DNA of 64,000 nucleotides, taken from Takakia lepidozioides (lineage: Eukaryota; Streptophyta; Takakiopsida; Takakiales; Takakiaceae). Shown here one piece after another: positions 21,831 to 34,045 of this stretch; positions within the stretch are counted from its first letter, which is position 1; every line of letters begins with the position of its first letter. The stretch covers positions 18,726,001 through 18,790,000 of the forward strand of contig CM060733.1 in assembly GCA_030704615.1 (NCBI GenBank). Reading direction: 5' to 3'. The notes under the pieces were generated by a model. The model had not been told where the DNA came from and did not search any database. It saw only the letters and a program-made list of their open reading frames with translations. Both the position numbers and the translations under genes were made by a program.

Positions 21831-22530
21831 TGAGTGCGTTGACGCACGCATTTCTGATGTCTCTACAGACTATGCATGTGCATTGTTTTTAGAAATGAGA
21901 GACCCATACGCAAGAGACCGTGCTTAAGTACTAACCCAAAGATTGCGTGCATCAACGCACATAATTTCGGTGGGTTCTCTGAAGTGTCTCTCGTGGATTT
22001 AAGACGATCTTCTTGTGCTCACACATTTGACCTTTCAGATCTGTTTAGAGCTCTGGATGTCCATAATAGCACCATCTGAAATTGAGTGCGTTGACGCACG
22101 CATTTCTGAAGCCTCTACAGACTGTACATCCTCTCTTCAACTTCAAGATACGCATGTGCATTGATCTCAAAAATGATAGACCGATACTCATGAGAATGTC
22201 CTTCAGAGAACCCATAGAAACTGCGTGCGTTAACGCACACAGTTTCGGAGGGTGCAATGAAGAGTTTCTCGTCAGATTTGTTTAGAGCTCTGCGTGTCCC
22301 TAAGAGCACCCTCCGAAATTGTGTGCGTTGACGCACGCAATTTCTGGGGTTTCTTTTAGGGACATTCAGAGATTTTTGTAGCTGATATCAGTAAACAAAT
22401 AATGCAGCCCATCTCCCTCTATTGATGGCTCCATTTAGAGATGCTAAGTGCAGAAAGTGGCTTTGAGAGCACCTCCAGAAACTGCGTGCGTTGACGCACG
22501 CAATTTTCAGGAGGTGCTCTCAAAGGCCCT
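21831..22530. repeat. Tandem 240-250-bp units carrying GTGCGTTGACGCAC hairpins
   Basis: Two diverged units (about 21831-22082 and 22083-22320) begin TTGAGTGCGTTGACGCACGC and share further blocks such as TTGTTTAGAGCTCTG. Six palindromic cores lie at about 21834, 21945, 22086, 22222, 22322 and 22484. The last is the centre of a roughly 70-bp inverted repeat (22461-22530) whose arms read CTTTGAGAGCACCTCC and its complement. The array ends about 40 bp before the transposase-like reading frame. Confidence 0.85.
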
Positions 22531-22570
22531 GCTATGTAGCCCACGTTGATGTCTGTCACTCCACTCTGAA

Positions 22571-25109
22571 GTGGAAAAAGACCTGGCAACGCGTTTTGAG
22601 TACCAGATTGGCACTGTTTTCCTCGAAAAAGAGGTCTACGATGTGCATGGGAAGTTGATCAAGTACTCATTTCAGAAACCGGATGATAATTCTCTTGTGA
22701 GTCAGTGGAGAGTGCCTCCAGGAAGATACAGGGTCGTCGGAGCTCCTCGGCGGCAGTCCAGTGGTTCGTATGCCCTGGGAACAGCTGGTTCTGTTGCTCA
22801 AGAGAAAAGGAATATCGTCGTGAAGACGGAGACCACTACTTCCACCCCAATAGTTGAGCTCTCGGACTCCTCCTCCGAGTACATTCCCAACATCCCAATT
22901 TATGTGCAAACACCGCCTGTCGTCAAACCGGAAGTGACACACCTCATCAGTGTCATTCCTAAACTGAAGTCAATGGGAGGAATGCCCGGTTTCCAGAGTG
23001 AATTGCGGGGGATTGACTGGGAGACAGTCCCTATTGAGTGTGTGGAGTTCCTGCCGAATGCTTATGATGGGGATGTCGTCTTCGAGCTACCTCCACCTGG
23101 GCAGGATGGACCCGTCACTAGCCTCATGCAGGGAATGGACAAGAGAGGAGATGGACACCCGTGGTGCAGAACGAAGACATCCAATATTCAAAATCATGAC
23201 AACCTCGTCTTCCGGAGAAGCCTGTGCAATGGGCACCTCATGTGCGAGAATTTGAATTGTAGGCATTTCCAACGGTTGAAGGTTCACAACCAGTGCAAGT
23301 GGGAGGGTGTCGCCAAAAATCCATTCAAACCCGGTGAGGCACCTCCAAGTTCCAACACTTTCGTTTGCAAGTTCTGCAAACAAACGTCTTCCTGTCTGGC
23401 AGTGTGTGCAGCACGCAAGTACTATGTTGTTCACCGTTTGAAAAACATGACTAGAGCCTGTGTACATTTCGGATTCCACAACCATCATGTGGTGAAGGGG
23501 GATTGCAGGGAGAGTGTTCAAACAGTGTCCAAGTTGATAAGACAGGAGTATGAGAGCAATCCAACAGCCACCACCTCCGCAATTGTGCTTGGAGCAAGCA
23601 AGAGTTTCTTGGAAAGCCATATTCTGAGTGTAGGGGACTCTGTGGGCAGGAAGCTGGACGGGCATGCCTTGGACAATGTTATGGATCACTTCTCAACCTT
23701 GAACTCACCGAACATTAGAAACCAGGTGAATGCATCGAGGATGGGCTATGCAAACAGAGGGTATATTGATAACATTTTGGAATTGAAATCTCGGAGCATG
23801 TACGACTATATTCAAGACAGCGTGTTCCCAGGTCAAGGATCCAACAAAGTGTACAATTTCAAAATGTCGACAACAGGGGAGGGCAGCGGAGTGAGCCTTG
23901 TCAAGCGCATCCAAAAAGATGGCGATCTGCAGAACTGTTTCCTTATGTTTGATCACGTCAAACGAATGAAAGACTGGACAACAATGGCGTGCCATGTTTA
24001 CGATCCTTTCTACCAGCGAGTCATGTCTATTGCAGTGTGTGACATGCAATCGGAGGATGCGGAGTCGCAGCAGCTTATGTGGAGATGTCTCATTCGCGTG
24101 ATGACATCCCATGGTGTCCCATCCCCAAATTTCACTGGTTTTATGGCCGATAGTGCTCAAGCAAATTTCAATGCTGTTCGCATTGTGTTCGGCTCAGGAG
24201 ATCCAAAAGTACCAATGCTAGGAAGCGAGCGAACATGTCTTTTCCATTGGACGCAATCCCTTGAGAAACATACCAAGGCAGACATCACACCAGACATGCG
24301 GGCGATTCATCTTAAACTATGCAAACAGTACAAAGATGCCAAAAGCATGGCGGAGGCGAATACTTTATTCCAGTCGATTCGTGCCTGGTGGTTCTCATCT
24401 GGGGCTGTATCAGAAGACAGTATGAGAGCGTTGGAAGACTGGCTAGCATTTTGGCACTTCCGGTACAGACAATGGGGAGCATGCATGACAACGGTACCTG
24501 AATTTCAGATCATGTATTCTCATTGGCTTTGTATGCATTTCCAATCATGCCTGCTGTCATGGGGTGTACCTGTCTGTCCTGATGTGTGTTTTCCCTTTTC
24601 TGCAGCACTTGTCAATTGAGGAGATGGCGGACATGCCCTCTTGCAATCTAGCGGAGACAGTGCACAATGCATGGTTGCAGTAGTCTGGAAAGCGGGGGCG
24701 GGATTTGTATCTGGCGACAGCAGATGATCTCATCCGAGCTCTGCAGCAACAAACGAGATATCGCGATTTCTTGAGGGGTGGCGTTGGTGGCAAAGGCCCT
24801 GACAAGTGTGAGTTGATGTTGCGAGCTGCAAAAAGATCGGGGGATCCAAACAAGATTGCCAGAGCTATCAGCATGTGTGCGGAGGGAACTCCTCTGGTGT
24901 CCAGAGTTCCCCATCTGGAGGGCGAGGAGAGATTCGGGTCCTGTAAACGGAAATTGAACACCTCTCCTGGGTCGGATGCAGACTCGCACAGGGCGGACAG
25001 GGACAACTTCTCCATTCCACGTGTTCCATTACATGAGAGGTTCGTCTCTAGTGGCACTCTAGAACTTCCTGAAGTGGAAGCACTTGCACGCACAGAGGCT
25101 TCTCGCTGA
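22571..25109 (+). pseudogene. Mutator-like (MULE) transposase gene, nearly intact
   Basis: A 682-codon frame (22571-24619) has a disordered N-terminus and then a Cys/His zinc-binding region of WRKY-GCM1 type (CENLNCRHFQRLKVHNQC, VCKFCKQ, ACVHFGFHNHH; residues about 220-320). A MULE-type RNase H-fold core follows with LMFDHVKRMKDW and GFMADSAQANFNAV (candidate catalytic Asp residues) and CLFHWTQSLEKH. A second segment begins after TTTTCTGCAG at 24605 (HLSIEEMADMPSC), is interrupted by a TAG near 24681 and runs on to a TGA at 25107. The frame opens with no ATG at 22571, so an upstream exon or decayed start is likely. One stop in otherwise good coding sequence suggests recent inactivation. Confidence 0.65.
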
Positions 25110-25793
25110 AGGGAGAACCCTGCCTCCTCCAACATTGCAATCTCTTGACTTGTGAGATGTGTCCCTACCTTGACTGGCCAAACGGTCGGTGGAGGAGGCT
25201 TCATGACCACTGATGGTCGCACGGTCCCACGCATGCACCTACCACAGTCGTCAGCGCGGAACCGGAATTTATGGTTTTTCGCCTCTGGCTGCCCATAAGG
25301 CTGGAACAAACCGTTGAAGGTCTGTGCTGGAGTGCAGGCACTGCCTCTGGATATGAAGGACTTGCACTTCTCACGATTGGTGGCTCTGATTGCGGAGCAC
25401 TTCATTCGAGACCCAGCTCTCGTGCGTTCTATATGCCACACTTCGTCGGAGCAGGTGGATTCCACCACAGGCGAGAGCAAGTTCGACTCATTGAGAGTGG
25501 GAGATGTTGGCGTACTTTGTGAGAAACGTTGCTCCGCACTGGAATCTGGACTAAAGTTTGGTCCAGAAATAAGGAGAAATATCTGAATATGTATTTTTTA
25601 AATCATTTAAATGAATTTAAATGGATCATTTTAAATATAAATATAAATATATAAATAATTGTTTGTCTATTAATATATAATATGAGCAATAAAGAAACAT
25701 TATGTATAAACTTCAGGAGAAAAAGCAGTTTATATTTGGCTCATAAAGCAAGTTCCATTGTTCACTCGACGTTTAGTAAGAGTTGAATGAGAT
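25110..25793 (+). other. Possible C-terminal remnants of the transposase, then AT-rich spacer
   Basis: A plus-strand reading at 25314-25586 (MKDLHFSRLVALIAEHFIRD) could be a further, frame-shifted part of the transposase gene. A SWIM-type zinc finger was looked for and not convincingly found. From 25600 the sequence is AT-rich with no gene. Confidence 0.3.
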
Positions 25794-26015
25794 ACCAACA
25801 GTCAGTAGCTCAGTTGGTGAAGTGCACTGAGTGCCACCAAGATGATGATGGGGTCAAATCTTGCTACTGACGAGTGTGGATGTTCCTGGGTGGTGTCCCA
25901 TTCCAACGCCACATGGCGGGGTTACTGTGAAAGAGGTTATACTATTAAGGGGGCCTGATTTGCGAGCTGTCGTTCCCAGGTGTTTCCATTACATTAAAAA
26001 AAAAAAAAAAAAAAA
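25794..26015 (+). mobile_element. tRNA-derived SINE, copy 1
   Basis: The head contains an A-box (GTAGCTCAGTTGG) and a B-box (GGGTCAAATCT) at tRNA spacing. A body of about 130 bp follows (GGTTACTGTGAAAGAGGTTAT, TATTAAGGGGGCC) and the element ends in a run of about 20 A. The same unit with the same body occurs inverted at 48039-48211. Pol III transcription from the internal promoter is inferred. Confidence 0.85.
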
Positions 26016-28740
26016 CGGGTGTCGGGTGATAACTCGTCTCATGATCTGCGGCCTGATGGATGATTGGAGCACCAGTCATATTCGTAACCGCGACTGAGAT
26101 TACAAAGGCCGTTACTATGTAACGTACAAGACAAATCAATCAAATATGTAAGCAAAACATGGCACAATGACACAATACCATGAAATGAAATGAAAGACAA
26201 TGGGGAGACATTGATGATAAACAACCAGGTTTTATTTCAGAACCATGTCAATTTGAGTAAGTCTCGCCCCATGCGGCATAGACCAATACAAGTAACGTAA
26301 ACCATGTCAATGAGAGTATCAACTTCTAGAAGGAGGGTTGAACTCCGTTAGCACAAGACGATGTCGGCCGACGTACTTATGATGAGAATATTTTGAGGAA
26401 AGTCATTTCCCAAAATCACGATATTTTGACAAGGTTGGAGGGACCATTTTCAAATCTGTATTCTTCCGTTGTTCCGAAGGTTGATGGAAGAAGTACATGA
26501 AATGTTGTCTCGAGAATCGTTGATATGGTGATGACCTCACAAAAAATATCCTCCAATATTACGCCAACCAACAATGTCTTGTGCGACTGAAGTTCAGCTG
26601 TACTTCTCGAAGAATTGGTGGTCTTGCAGACTTTCAGTGAATTGCGAAGATGATGAATTATTCGTATGCTCTTCAAAACATAATGTCCAAGTAACTGACC
26701 CTGGAGTAAGATGCTGAAAATATCCAATTGGGAAGTAAGTATGTTGCTTGTATGCTTCTAGAGAGTGGCTCGGTGGCGAATACGTTGATGGAGAGAGTGA
26801 CGTTTTCAGCAAAATCTTCAAGGAAATAGTGTCGGGTGACCAGTCGAGGTTCATCTGTGACGGGCTGTGGTACTTCTGACAATTTACTGTAAAGCACTCA
26901 TAAACTGATCACCAACTAAATAATCTCTAACTGACTAACCACCACATAACTTATTGGAGCTGTCACAAACAATGTCAAAAATCCTATTTACTGCTAGGTA
27001 TTTGATGCTATTGTTGTTCCTGTAGCTGAATTGTATAACAATCGTTTTGCTATTTCCATGCGACGGTATCAGATCCCCAGAGACTGTCATATTCAGACTC
27101 CCGTATCAGCCACGGCCCACCATCATTGACCAATATAAAACCATCAGCTGCATGTCAGCTGACAACCAGATCTTCGATTCATTGTATGCGACTCCAGAGA
27201 AACACCCTAGCCCACAAGTAGTTGGCCAGCAGCTTGAGATATTTCTCCGGGCTGTGATTGAATGAACTGGAGATTTCATTCTTAGCTGATGGTTTCATGT
27301 AGGTGGTGCCTGATTCCAATTTCGGAATATGGCAGTCTCAGTGGACCTGATATTGTTGGAATGGGAATAGCAAAAAGACTCCTATAGAAATCAGCTACAT
27401 GAACATACGTAATATCAAGCACCTTGAAGTACATATGATTGTTGAGATTGTTTGCACAGATTGTTAGCGACGGTGTTCCTCCTTTGGCGTCCAGTCCACA
27501 TGAAAATGACGAGAATGTTGCTGGAGATTGACGTTCAATTGCTGACATTCTGCCTCCTCGTAACACCATTTTGGTATGCAATGATGGACATCAGAACAGG
27601 TCAGCTCTTAGAAAAGCACGCGTGATCGCGCGATGTTAATCGTTGCTGTTCCTCAAAAGAATAATGGATCTCCAAACGAAGGATATAGGAACCAAATAAA
27701 ACACAAAGAGGATGCTGTCAATTGTTGGAGATCGGATTATGCAAGCAGGGAGAAAGACTTCAAACAACTTAAAGACTAGGATTATAAGATACTTGAACAA
27801 TCCGCCAGGGAACAAGTGACACCATCAGCCTCGATGATTTGAGTGCGTGTTCTAAAACAAATCAATGAATCATCCAGGATGATGGTGTGAAATATTCCGG
27901 GACGGATTATCCGAATACCTTGAGTTCCCTCGTTGTAACTGACATGAAGTAACTCCCTATGCCTGCAGAATCATCACATCTTCAAATGACAACATTTTCG
28001 TTGTTGAATTCGTGAGCATAGAAAAAACATCACTCCGACCAATCACATGTGGCATTGTTGAGGTAATATAACACTTTGGCAGTCGGCTGGAGAACCATGA
28101 CGATGCTGAAGTCCGCTTTTCGAACCACGAGTGATCGCGCGACAGATCTCTGCCTCTACCACCATTGAGAACCATAACAAGCCGAGTGCATCCAGATTTC
28201 AATCAACCACAATGGTGCCATCAGTTGGACAGGGAAGGAATTTCGAAGCTGCCAAAATTACTTCAATCCATTTGAAGAGAGATTTTAACAAAGCTTCACA
28301 ATCCGGTCAGGAACAAATGAGACGACCATCGTGGGAGCTTGAATTACGAGATAGGAACCCGAATTCAGTCATAGACGATGATCATGTCACTTGTTCCCCT
28401 TCGTAATATGAAAACATCGGAAAATTTCTTCTCCTCCAACCTCCTCCAGCCTCCAGCCTCCAGCCTCCAGCCTGATCTGTTATTGCTTAAACTGACAATG
28501 AAGTCAACTTGTTTTGATACATATGATGGCACTGCTGATCCATGATAGCTCCACAAGAGGATATATGAAGGAACCACGCGCGATCACGCGTGATTTCTCT
28601 CAAACTTCGATGACTAACATTACAGCCGAAAGAATCTGGCATAACATTGACAGAGTTAAATAACGTATGTGTGTAATGAACAGGCCGGCCATAGTTTAAT
28701 TCATCAATAACACAGAGTTGCTTCCCAAACGGCTCACACT
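26016..28740. other. No confidently recognised gene
   Basis: Short open frames occur on both strands. The best-looking are minus 27581-27282 (GGRMSAIERQSPATFSSFSC), minus 26897-26416 and plus 27047-27265. They could be exons of a minus-strand gene, but no family or splice structure could be established. Copies 1-3 of the GCGCGATCGCGC palindrome lie here (27616, 28125 and 28574). Confidence 0.3.
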
Positions 28741-29142
28741 CAACACATATGTTCGAGATCGCCGTTGGTTACCACTGATGGCGGAATTCTGTGCACCCGA
28801 GGAGATGGATACAGTGGGAGATTGATGTAAGATATGACCAGACACCTCACCGGTAGCTGTACTTGATGACCTTGACAAATGTAAAGCCTCACAGTCCCTT
28901 CGCTCAGCCTTATGCTGCCGTTTCTCTTTCTTCTCCTGTCGAATTTGATTGTGAACTTGACACTGGAATATAACTGTGTGGAGGCAGCACAGAAGGGAAT
29001 TGTTAAAGAAAATACAAAGATCATTGAAATATCATTGATCTCACAAAAGTCATGTGAAGTCAACAAACGAAAAAGTACAAATGCAGGTTGAAGTAAAGCT
29101 GATGGACTACACACAAAATAGAGCAATAATAAACTACGTACC

Positions 29143-29751
29143 CAGATAATCGGGATCTTTTTGAGGGGGGTGCCAAACAGAAGCATCAATAAATCTTCCA
29201 AACCAGGACCAGTAGACGTGATTTCGACCTATCGGAGGGCAGGAAGATTTGCAGGAGTTCTTGCCGACGTAATCAACAACAGACTGGGCTCCAATCAAGC
29301 CCGAGAGAAAAGGCCACAAAGCTTTGGTGAGGTCAACCAAATCCTCCAAATTGCTTAATTCCTTGAATGTGATGGGGAAGACTGCAGTATTCACTGGGTT
29401 CCGGAGTGCCTTGGAAGGGTCATCGTCGACCAGTAGAATTTGCCCCTACCTAGCAAAGTCTTTCCCACTAAATTTTACGAGAATACTCTTAATACCTTTA
29501 ATAAGATATTTCATTCCAGGCTTAATATGTCCAACTGTATATGTGCAATGCTCGGCAGACCATATGAAACGAGATTGTTTCATAATTTCCGGAGAAACGA
29601 AACACCCCAACATCTTGAATACAGTATCCCTCTCAGAGCAAGACCAAATCGCTACATGAAAATGAGTCAATGCAAGTCGAAGAAACTCCAGCACTCCAGG
29701 TCTTGGAACTACAAACGGTCTTGCGGGCACCCGAATTGTTACTTTCCTCAA
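29143..29751 (-). pseudogene. FCP1-like HAD phosphatase domain, copy A
   Basis: The minus strand encodes PRPGVLEFLRLALTHFHVAI, then WSCSERDTVFKMLGCF, SRFIWSAEHCTYTVGH and LLVDDDPSKALRNPVNTAVF. In the FCP1/SCP-type HAD phosphatases the corresponding order is RPG..EFL, a hydrophobic strand plus W(T/S), and the acidic LIDDSP..A..NP motif. The DxDxT nucleophile motif was not found upstream. An in-frame TAG (about 29447) lies three codons before LLVDDD. It may be a pseudogene or an unrecognised intron. A GTACGT donor follows at 29142. Confidence 0.55.
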
Positions 29752-30177
29752 GTGGAACCTCTATTTAAACAACTCACCTCCGGTAGGAGGTGGCCTGTAG
29801 CAAAGAAGTCCATTGACACTCAGTACCAGCAACATGCGTTTGTGTTTCCGGACACCACACATTTCTTGAGTAACAACGTTCTGAACCATCCAAAAGAGCC
29901 CATTAGTTTCTGTTATCTGACCCAGAAATTAGGCATTTCCAATACATTTTGCAACTCAAAAAATGCCATGACATACTCGTTTTGTGGTTTACCTCGTTTC
30001 TATACCCTGATTTTCAAATGGAATATTTTGCTAAGGTAATATTTTCAGCATTACGACATTGAATTGAGACAAAAAATCACACTCGGGAGTCTCTAAGTTT
30101 CCTGCAACCACGCGCGATCGCGCGAGGTTACTTTGTGAAAGTTGTGTCGACAATGTAAATGATATATGTAATGATTA

Positions 30178-31152
30178 CTAAGAAGCCATAACCAATAAGA
30201 CAGAGGACCAAGTGAAGGAGATACTTATTACCTTTGCTAGATTTACCATCCGATTCTGAGGCGGGTTACCACTGGAGGCAGGTGAATGTTGAAGGGATAA
30301 CAGAACGCCAGATGCTGTTTTTTCATCGTCGGACACGACCGACTGTTGTGATCTGCGACGTTTCCTTGACACAGGACCATCCGGAATTCGGGGGGGTTGG
30401 GGATGTGCAGAAATATTTGCCGGTCTTGTCGGTGTGCTGACCTCAGTCGGCGAATGAGTGAGTTCAATAACCTTCTCGCTGACGGTTGGCAATGGAATTC
30501 GGTTTCTTTCTTTATGCATATCCTGAACCGAATTCAAACGGAAAAAAAAATGATTACCTTGGAATACAACCCCACAGAAGTTGCCGCTTCATAGGAAGGT
30601 CATACGTTGCAGCTTTTCTGGCCTGGAGTAAAGTGAGAAAATCAGAGGATGAACAGAAACACGGTAACAATAAAACGCATGGATGAAATAGAAATAAATC
30701 ACCTGACTTCTCAGCAGCTGAGGTGTCCAGCCCTCGTGATCCGGTGACCCACTTGGAATTACGACATGATGAGGAGGCAGTTGAGCGATAGTTGCAACCA
30801 ATTGTTCAGTAGACTCATGTAGATCCCCCGTGAAGGCGTCTCGTGGAAAGTGTTGGGAGAAGGACAGTTCCAAGGAGGATTCCCCAAGATATTGAGAGTC
30901 GCTCTCCATTATGCAACCAACCCCAATTAAATCATCGACCCTGCTAACTGTGGATTCACCTTTTGACATTTTGAGCCTCGAAACACTCTCCATAACAGCA
31001 ATGGATGCCTGAGTAGACAACAAGTTGTCAGGTCCTTGGAAAGCTTCTGGCCTGATCATTGCTACATCGTCAACAATACCAGACGATGTTGTTTCGCCAA
31101 TTTGAGATGCATTTGTGGCATGGAGAACATTTTGATATGTGCATACCTGCAA
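30178..31152 (-). CDS. Likely exons of a disordered N-terminal region, possibly of FCP-like copy A
   Basis: Two minus-strand open segments, 31152-30700 and 30537-30230, encode Ser/Thr/Pro-rich, acidic sequence without motifs (SGSPDHEGWTPQLLRSQ; STPTRPANISAHPQPP; basic cluster SRKRRRSQQS). The first begins just after TTTGCAG and ends at a CAG/GTGATT donor, so these look like internal exons. They lie directly upstream of FCP-like copy A in the same direction and may encode its N-terminal linker. This is inference from position only. Confidence 0.35.
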
Positions 31153-31380
31153 ATGAAATATATGTCAACAAAGTTGAGTTGGAAGAACGCGTGACCACGC
31201 GTGGGTTTGAAAAGAAATCGACGGACATAAAGTAACAACAAATCCATTGACCGTTACATATGGTTTGGCAATATAACAATTTCCATGCAAAGCAAAAGAA
31301 TATCAGAAGAAGACTGAAATTCCATGTTCTTCACAATCAATTTTAAATAGTAAACTACGTCCACAGTAGGACGCGAATAT

Positions 31381-32181
31381 TTACTTATCATTTACTCGGA
31401 AATCACGATATTGTGAATTGTCAATATAGTCAAGAAGAGGCTTGAACTGTGGATCATTAACTTTCAAAGGTGGAAATCCTATTCTCCTTGCTTTCAAGAA
31501 GCTTGAGACTTTCTCAAATTTCAAGAAGCTAAACAAGAAATCTCTAAGTTTGAGAAGGAAGAAATTGTCGACGTCGATGTTCTCAAAAGACTTGAGAAGA
31601 AGACAAGATTCAGGAGGGTTCAGCAAACACTTCAAAACCGTATCATCAATCAGCAGAGTGTTACTCTGATTGTAAAAACCTTCAGAACTCTGTCATACTT
31701 TAAGGAGTGGTTTCAAGAACACAGGAGGTTGATCTTGTCCCGTTTGGTAATTTGGGTGCAGATTGCTTGGGCAAATGATACAATCCTCCTGCGACATGAT
31801 GAATGCTAGCCGTGGAAGACCACGTAGGAGCAAATCCGGAACGGTAGTTAAGTTTTTAAGCACCATGCAGCTCCAGATACCTAAAACGAAGTGCTTGTGC
31901 AACTCTTGCCAAACTTCCCGATACATCTTCCGTCTAAAGTTTTGCCAATACCCAACAATAGCAGGAATGTTGTAATCAAATTCCGAAAAGCGTGGAGCAG
32001 GTCCTGGGCTCTGGCGCTTCGTTATTTTGCATAACACTCCATTAATGTCAAAAATTATCAAGCGAGGTCCCTTCAAAGGTGGAGATCTAGGCTGTCGGAT
32101 CTGTAAAGGAGTGATAAAGACAATTAAGTAAATCAAGAAAAGAAGAATCCCAAGAACATATAAGGAACTCAATGACCTCAA
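31381..32181 (-). pseudogene. FCP1-like HAD phosphatase domain, copy B
   Basis: The minus strand reads PRLIIFDINGVLCKI (HAD motif I; the second Asp is replaced by Asn, D-x-N), then HFVLGIWSC and LAFIMSQEDC. After an in-frame TGA it reads SNTLLIDDTVLKCLLNPPES and a C-terminal helical region to a stop at 31381. The TGA stands where relatives commonly have Trp (KV-stop-Q), which could be a simple Trp-codon mutation. With Asn at the general acid/base position, phosphatase activity is doubtful even without the stop. Confidence 0.6.
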
Positions 32182-32206
32182 AATCCCAATACATTTTCAA
32201 AACTAG

Positions 32207-33020
32207 TCATTTTAATATCCCATGTTCCACTTCCAGGGCCTCTAGGTACTTTAGATGTGCATCCCATTCCTCCTTGTTCTTAGGCCATGGAAAGTCCCAG
32301 CGATTAATGAATTTCACTCTAGCATCCTTAAAGTAGATATCCTTAGGTATTCCAAAAGGGTTCTGCTCATTGAAGGCCCAAGTGTCCATTTTTTAATGCT
32401 TCAACTTCTCCAGGTGGGGCTTCAGGTGAAAAATCATCCTTGTATGGATCTACAAGTGCTTCGTATTTAGGTAGGAAGATGACCAGGCTCAAAGGATTGA
32501 GGAAAGACTTGTACATGTTCCCAACGACGTCGATAAGCAGGGTGTTAGACCTCTAGGCTTTACAGTCGGGGTCTACGAACAAGTCGTAAAGTCGTTTGAA
32601 GTAGATTAGGGCCTTAGGTAGCGTAGGCCAATATGTGTTGAAAGTAAGTCTATGTTCCACACATTGGTCGGAACTGTAATGCATGACCTTGTGGGCGTTC
32701 CTCCCGAACAAGGCTGATTTGAAATCCACGACAGTCTCTTCTTTGCTAGTGTTCCATAAGATGACCCAAAACTTCTTGACGACCCATTTGAGGAAGTCTC
32801 CCACCTCATGTCGCATTGCTAACTTAAATCTTCCAGTGGAGATACAAGGCTGAGTTGCGGGAGGGGTTTTTGGCCCATTCTGGAGGTACACCTCACATAG
32901 GAACCCGACATCCAGAACCATGACATAATATCCGGGCTGACATCCATTTGGACCCATTGGAAGAGCAATTAAATCCGTGGGTTGGACAGTTTGGGAATAG
33001 TCGTGTGGTGGATAGATCAT
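32207..33020 (-). pseudogene. FCP1-like HAD phosphatase domain, copy C
   Basis: The minus strand encodes YYVMVLDVGFLCEVYLQNG (a motif I one residue short compared with copy B), then DFLKWVVKKFWVILWNTS, DLFVDPDCKA, an in-frame TAG (about 32551), RSNTLLIDVVGN and LVDPYKDDFSPEAPPGEV. A one-base shift in an A6 tract near 32394 moves the reading to WAFNEQNPFGIPKDIYF and a stop at 32207. The nonsense codon, the frameshift and the altered acidic motif (DVV for DDS) mark it as decayed. Confidence 0.55.
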
Positions 33021-34045
33021 ATCATCCTGCCCATTAGGAAATAATTATTAATTCATTGGAATTGTTTCGCAATGGAATGCATAAAGAAAAGCAGAAGGCA
33101 GAGTATGAAATACCAGCTTTGGCGGCACTTGCCTGGCACCTTGGGCGACGATATCCTCACTCTGAAGTCGTATTGTTTCTTCATTGTACGCTGTTGTGTG
33201 TCGTTTATTTTGGTATGAGTCACTTCCTCCGTATTGGACTCACGGATCTACAGAAAATGCGAATGATTAGACTTTCGTATAAATTTCGATTCATTTACGA
33301 GACTATCACTGTGCAATAGGTTAATAGTTCCATTGATAAAAGATTCTGATGTTATATCAAGTTTGTTATAAAATTGGGCTTTACAAGTGTCAGGACAGCT
33401 CATAATCTGCAATACTCACTTCAACAGAGTTTTGATCACCGACCAATGCCCTAGAAGCCTCCAAAAACGTTCACAGCCGCCATCCCTTCACCACAGAACA
33501 AGGACGCAATGTAGTCGCTCGACTCTGCCCGCAATTCGTGTTCATAAGCGGCGCAGTATTTCTCGTGTTCCGTGAGCTCAGTGTCCGGAGCCTTAATCAC
33601 TGGTTTAATGGGGGTTGAACATCAGCACTCCCTGCAGGTGCTCCTCATGGTTCTCAATCTGGGCAGCCGTAGCAGGAAATACGTAATCAAGGCACATGAG
33701 AGGCATTGAAAATGGCTTTGGCCGGTTCATGTAAGGATTGTCGAACTCTCCAGGAAGATACAACCCCTGAAGCAGAATATATTTGTCCCGCCCCTCGTCA
33801 AACCTTATGTTCGAGACGAGATTGGAAGAGGACCTCTACGTCGAGAAGAAAACAAATACATTGGGGCTCAGCTGCTGTTCGAAGAACGCATCAAAAATAT
33901 TCTTGTAATTTCTTTGCATGAAAATAGTCGAGTCAGCGTCACAGACTGTGTTGACGAACACCATTGCGATGTTATCGAAATCCCTCTTTCTCACAATTTT
34001 CAACTATGTTTTGGCATCCGTGAACCTCCGCTTCCCTCCAATGCA
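33021..34045. other. No clear gene
   Basis: No open frame with recognisable features. Short plus-strand frames at 33387-33575 and 33706-33921 look non-coding. Confidence 0.4.

Noticed and set aside
23087-24160. Minus-strand frames of 150-200 codons within the transposase
   Set aside because: They show no recognisable domain and lie opposite the zinc-binding and catalytic regions of the transposase.
24557-25480. A 307-codon open frame on the minus strand overlapping the transposase second exon
   Set aside because: It has no motif, and the plus strand here reads as amphipathic protein continuing the transposase. The minus frame is taken as a chance antisense opening in GC-rich coding DNA.
25803-25870. 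A functional tRNA gene
   Set aside because: The A- and B-boxes are present but the acceptor and anticodon stems do not pair, and the unit continues into a SINE body with a poly-A tail.
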